Positions 6,669-6,691 of a stretch of 6,691 bases of DNA are shown here, piece by piece. The stretch comes from Acidobacteriota bacterium (GTDB lineage: Bacteria; Acidobacteriota; UBA6911; RPQK01; JADFOI01). The stretch is from NCBI GenBank assembly GCA_022545645.1, contig JACZQQ010000148.1, forward strand, positions 1-6,691, in the 5' to 3' direction. The notes under the pieces were generated by a model, which was given only the letters and a program-made list of their open reading frames with translations, was not told the origin of the DNA and ran no database searches. The translations under genes were made by a program, and so were the position numbers. Every line of letters starts with the position of its first letter. The first letter of the stretch is position 1.

Positions 6669-6691
6669 CATCCGGTCTGTGCTCAGTCCTC

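Noticed and set aside
6474..6671. Reverse open frame of 65 codons starting MKFQISN, overlapping the ruvA start
   Set aside because: Its N-terminus is just the translated heptamer repeat, and the rest is out of frame with ruvA; a typical spurious prediction.

Overview
The window looks like a chromosomal segment from a Gram-negative (diderm) bacterium. It has three forward genes with envelope features (a lipoprotein, an AsmA-family protein and a secreted hydrolase) facing a reverse ruvA-ruvB pair. The G+C-rich coding, the AT-rich ATTTGRR tandem repeats and the triplet-rich palindrome remind me of Acidobacteriota or similar environmental lineages. That placement is an impression, not a demonstration. 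There are no rRNA, tRNA or CRISPR features and no transposase gene.

Layout. Bases 1-370 contain no convincing gene. Most of this stretch (19-295) is a large imperfect palindrome with matching ends that start at TA dinucleotides, resembling a non-autonomous, MITE-like element. A good sigma70-type promoter (300-328) starts a few bases beyond its right end and leads to an ankyrin-repeat lipoprotein gene (371-1120). After 45 bases comes an AsmA-family gene (1166-3118). After another 29 bases comes a secreted alpha/beta-hydrolase gene (3148-4854). The short same-strand gaps and the absence of a visible terminator suggest one transcription unit for all three. A perfect 11-bp hairpin (4856-4883) separates this unit from the convergent ruvB.

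On the minus strand ruvA (6553 to 5957) precedes ruvB (5932 to 4892) with a 24-base gap, the usual Holliday-junction branch-migration operon. A perfect TATAAT lies only 8 bases upstream of the ruvA ATG and no ribosome-binding site is visible, so ruvA may be translated from a leaderless mRNA. Upstream of ruvA (6589-6668) are a GC-rich hairpin and a 7-bp tandem repeat of the kind found in dispersed intergenic repeats.

How the genes fit together. RuvA and RuvB form a standard DNA-repair motor. The three forward products all carry export or membrane signals: a Cys-18 lipobox, an N-terminal transmembrane anchor and a signal peptide. They would act at or beyond the inner membrane, but nothing in the sequence shows that they share a pathway. 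I see no clearly new multi-gene system. The least explained pieces are the palindromic element, the apparently leaderless ruvA and the calcium-loop-like motifs in the hydrolase.
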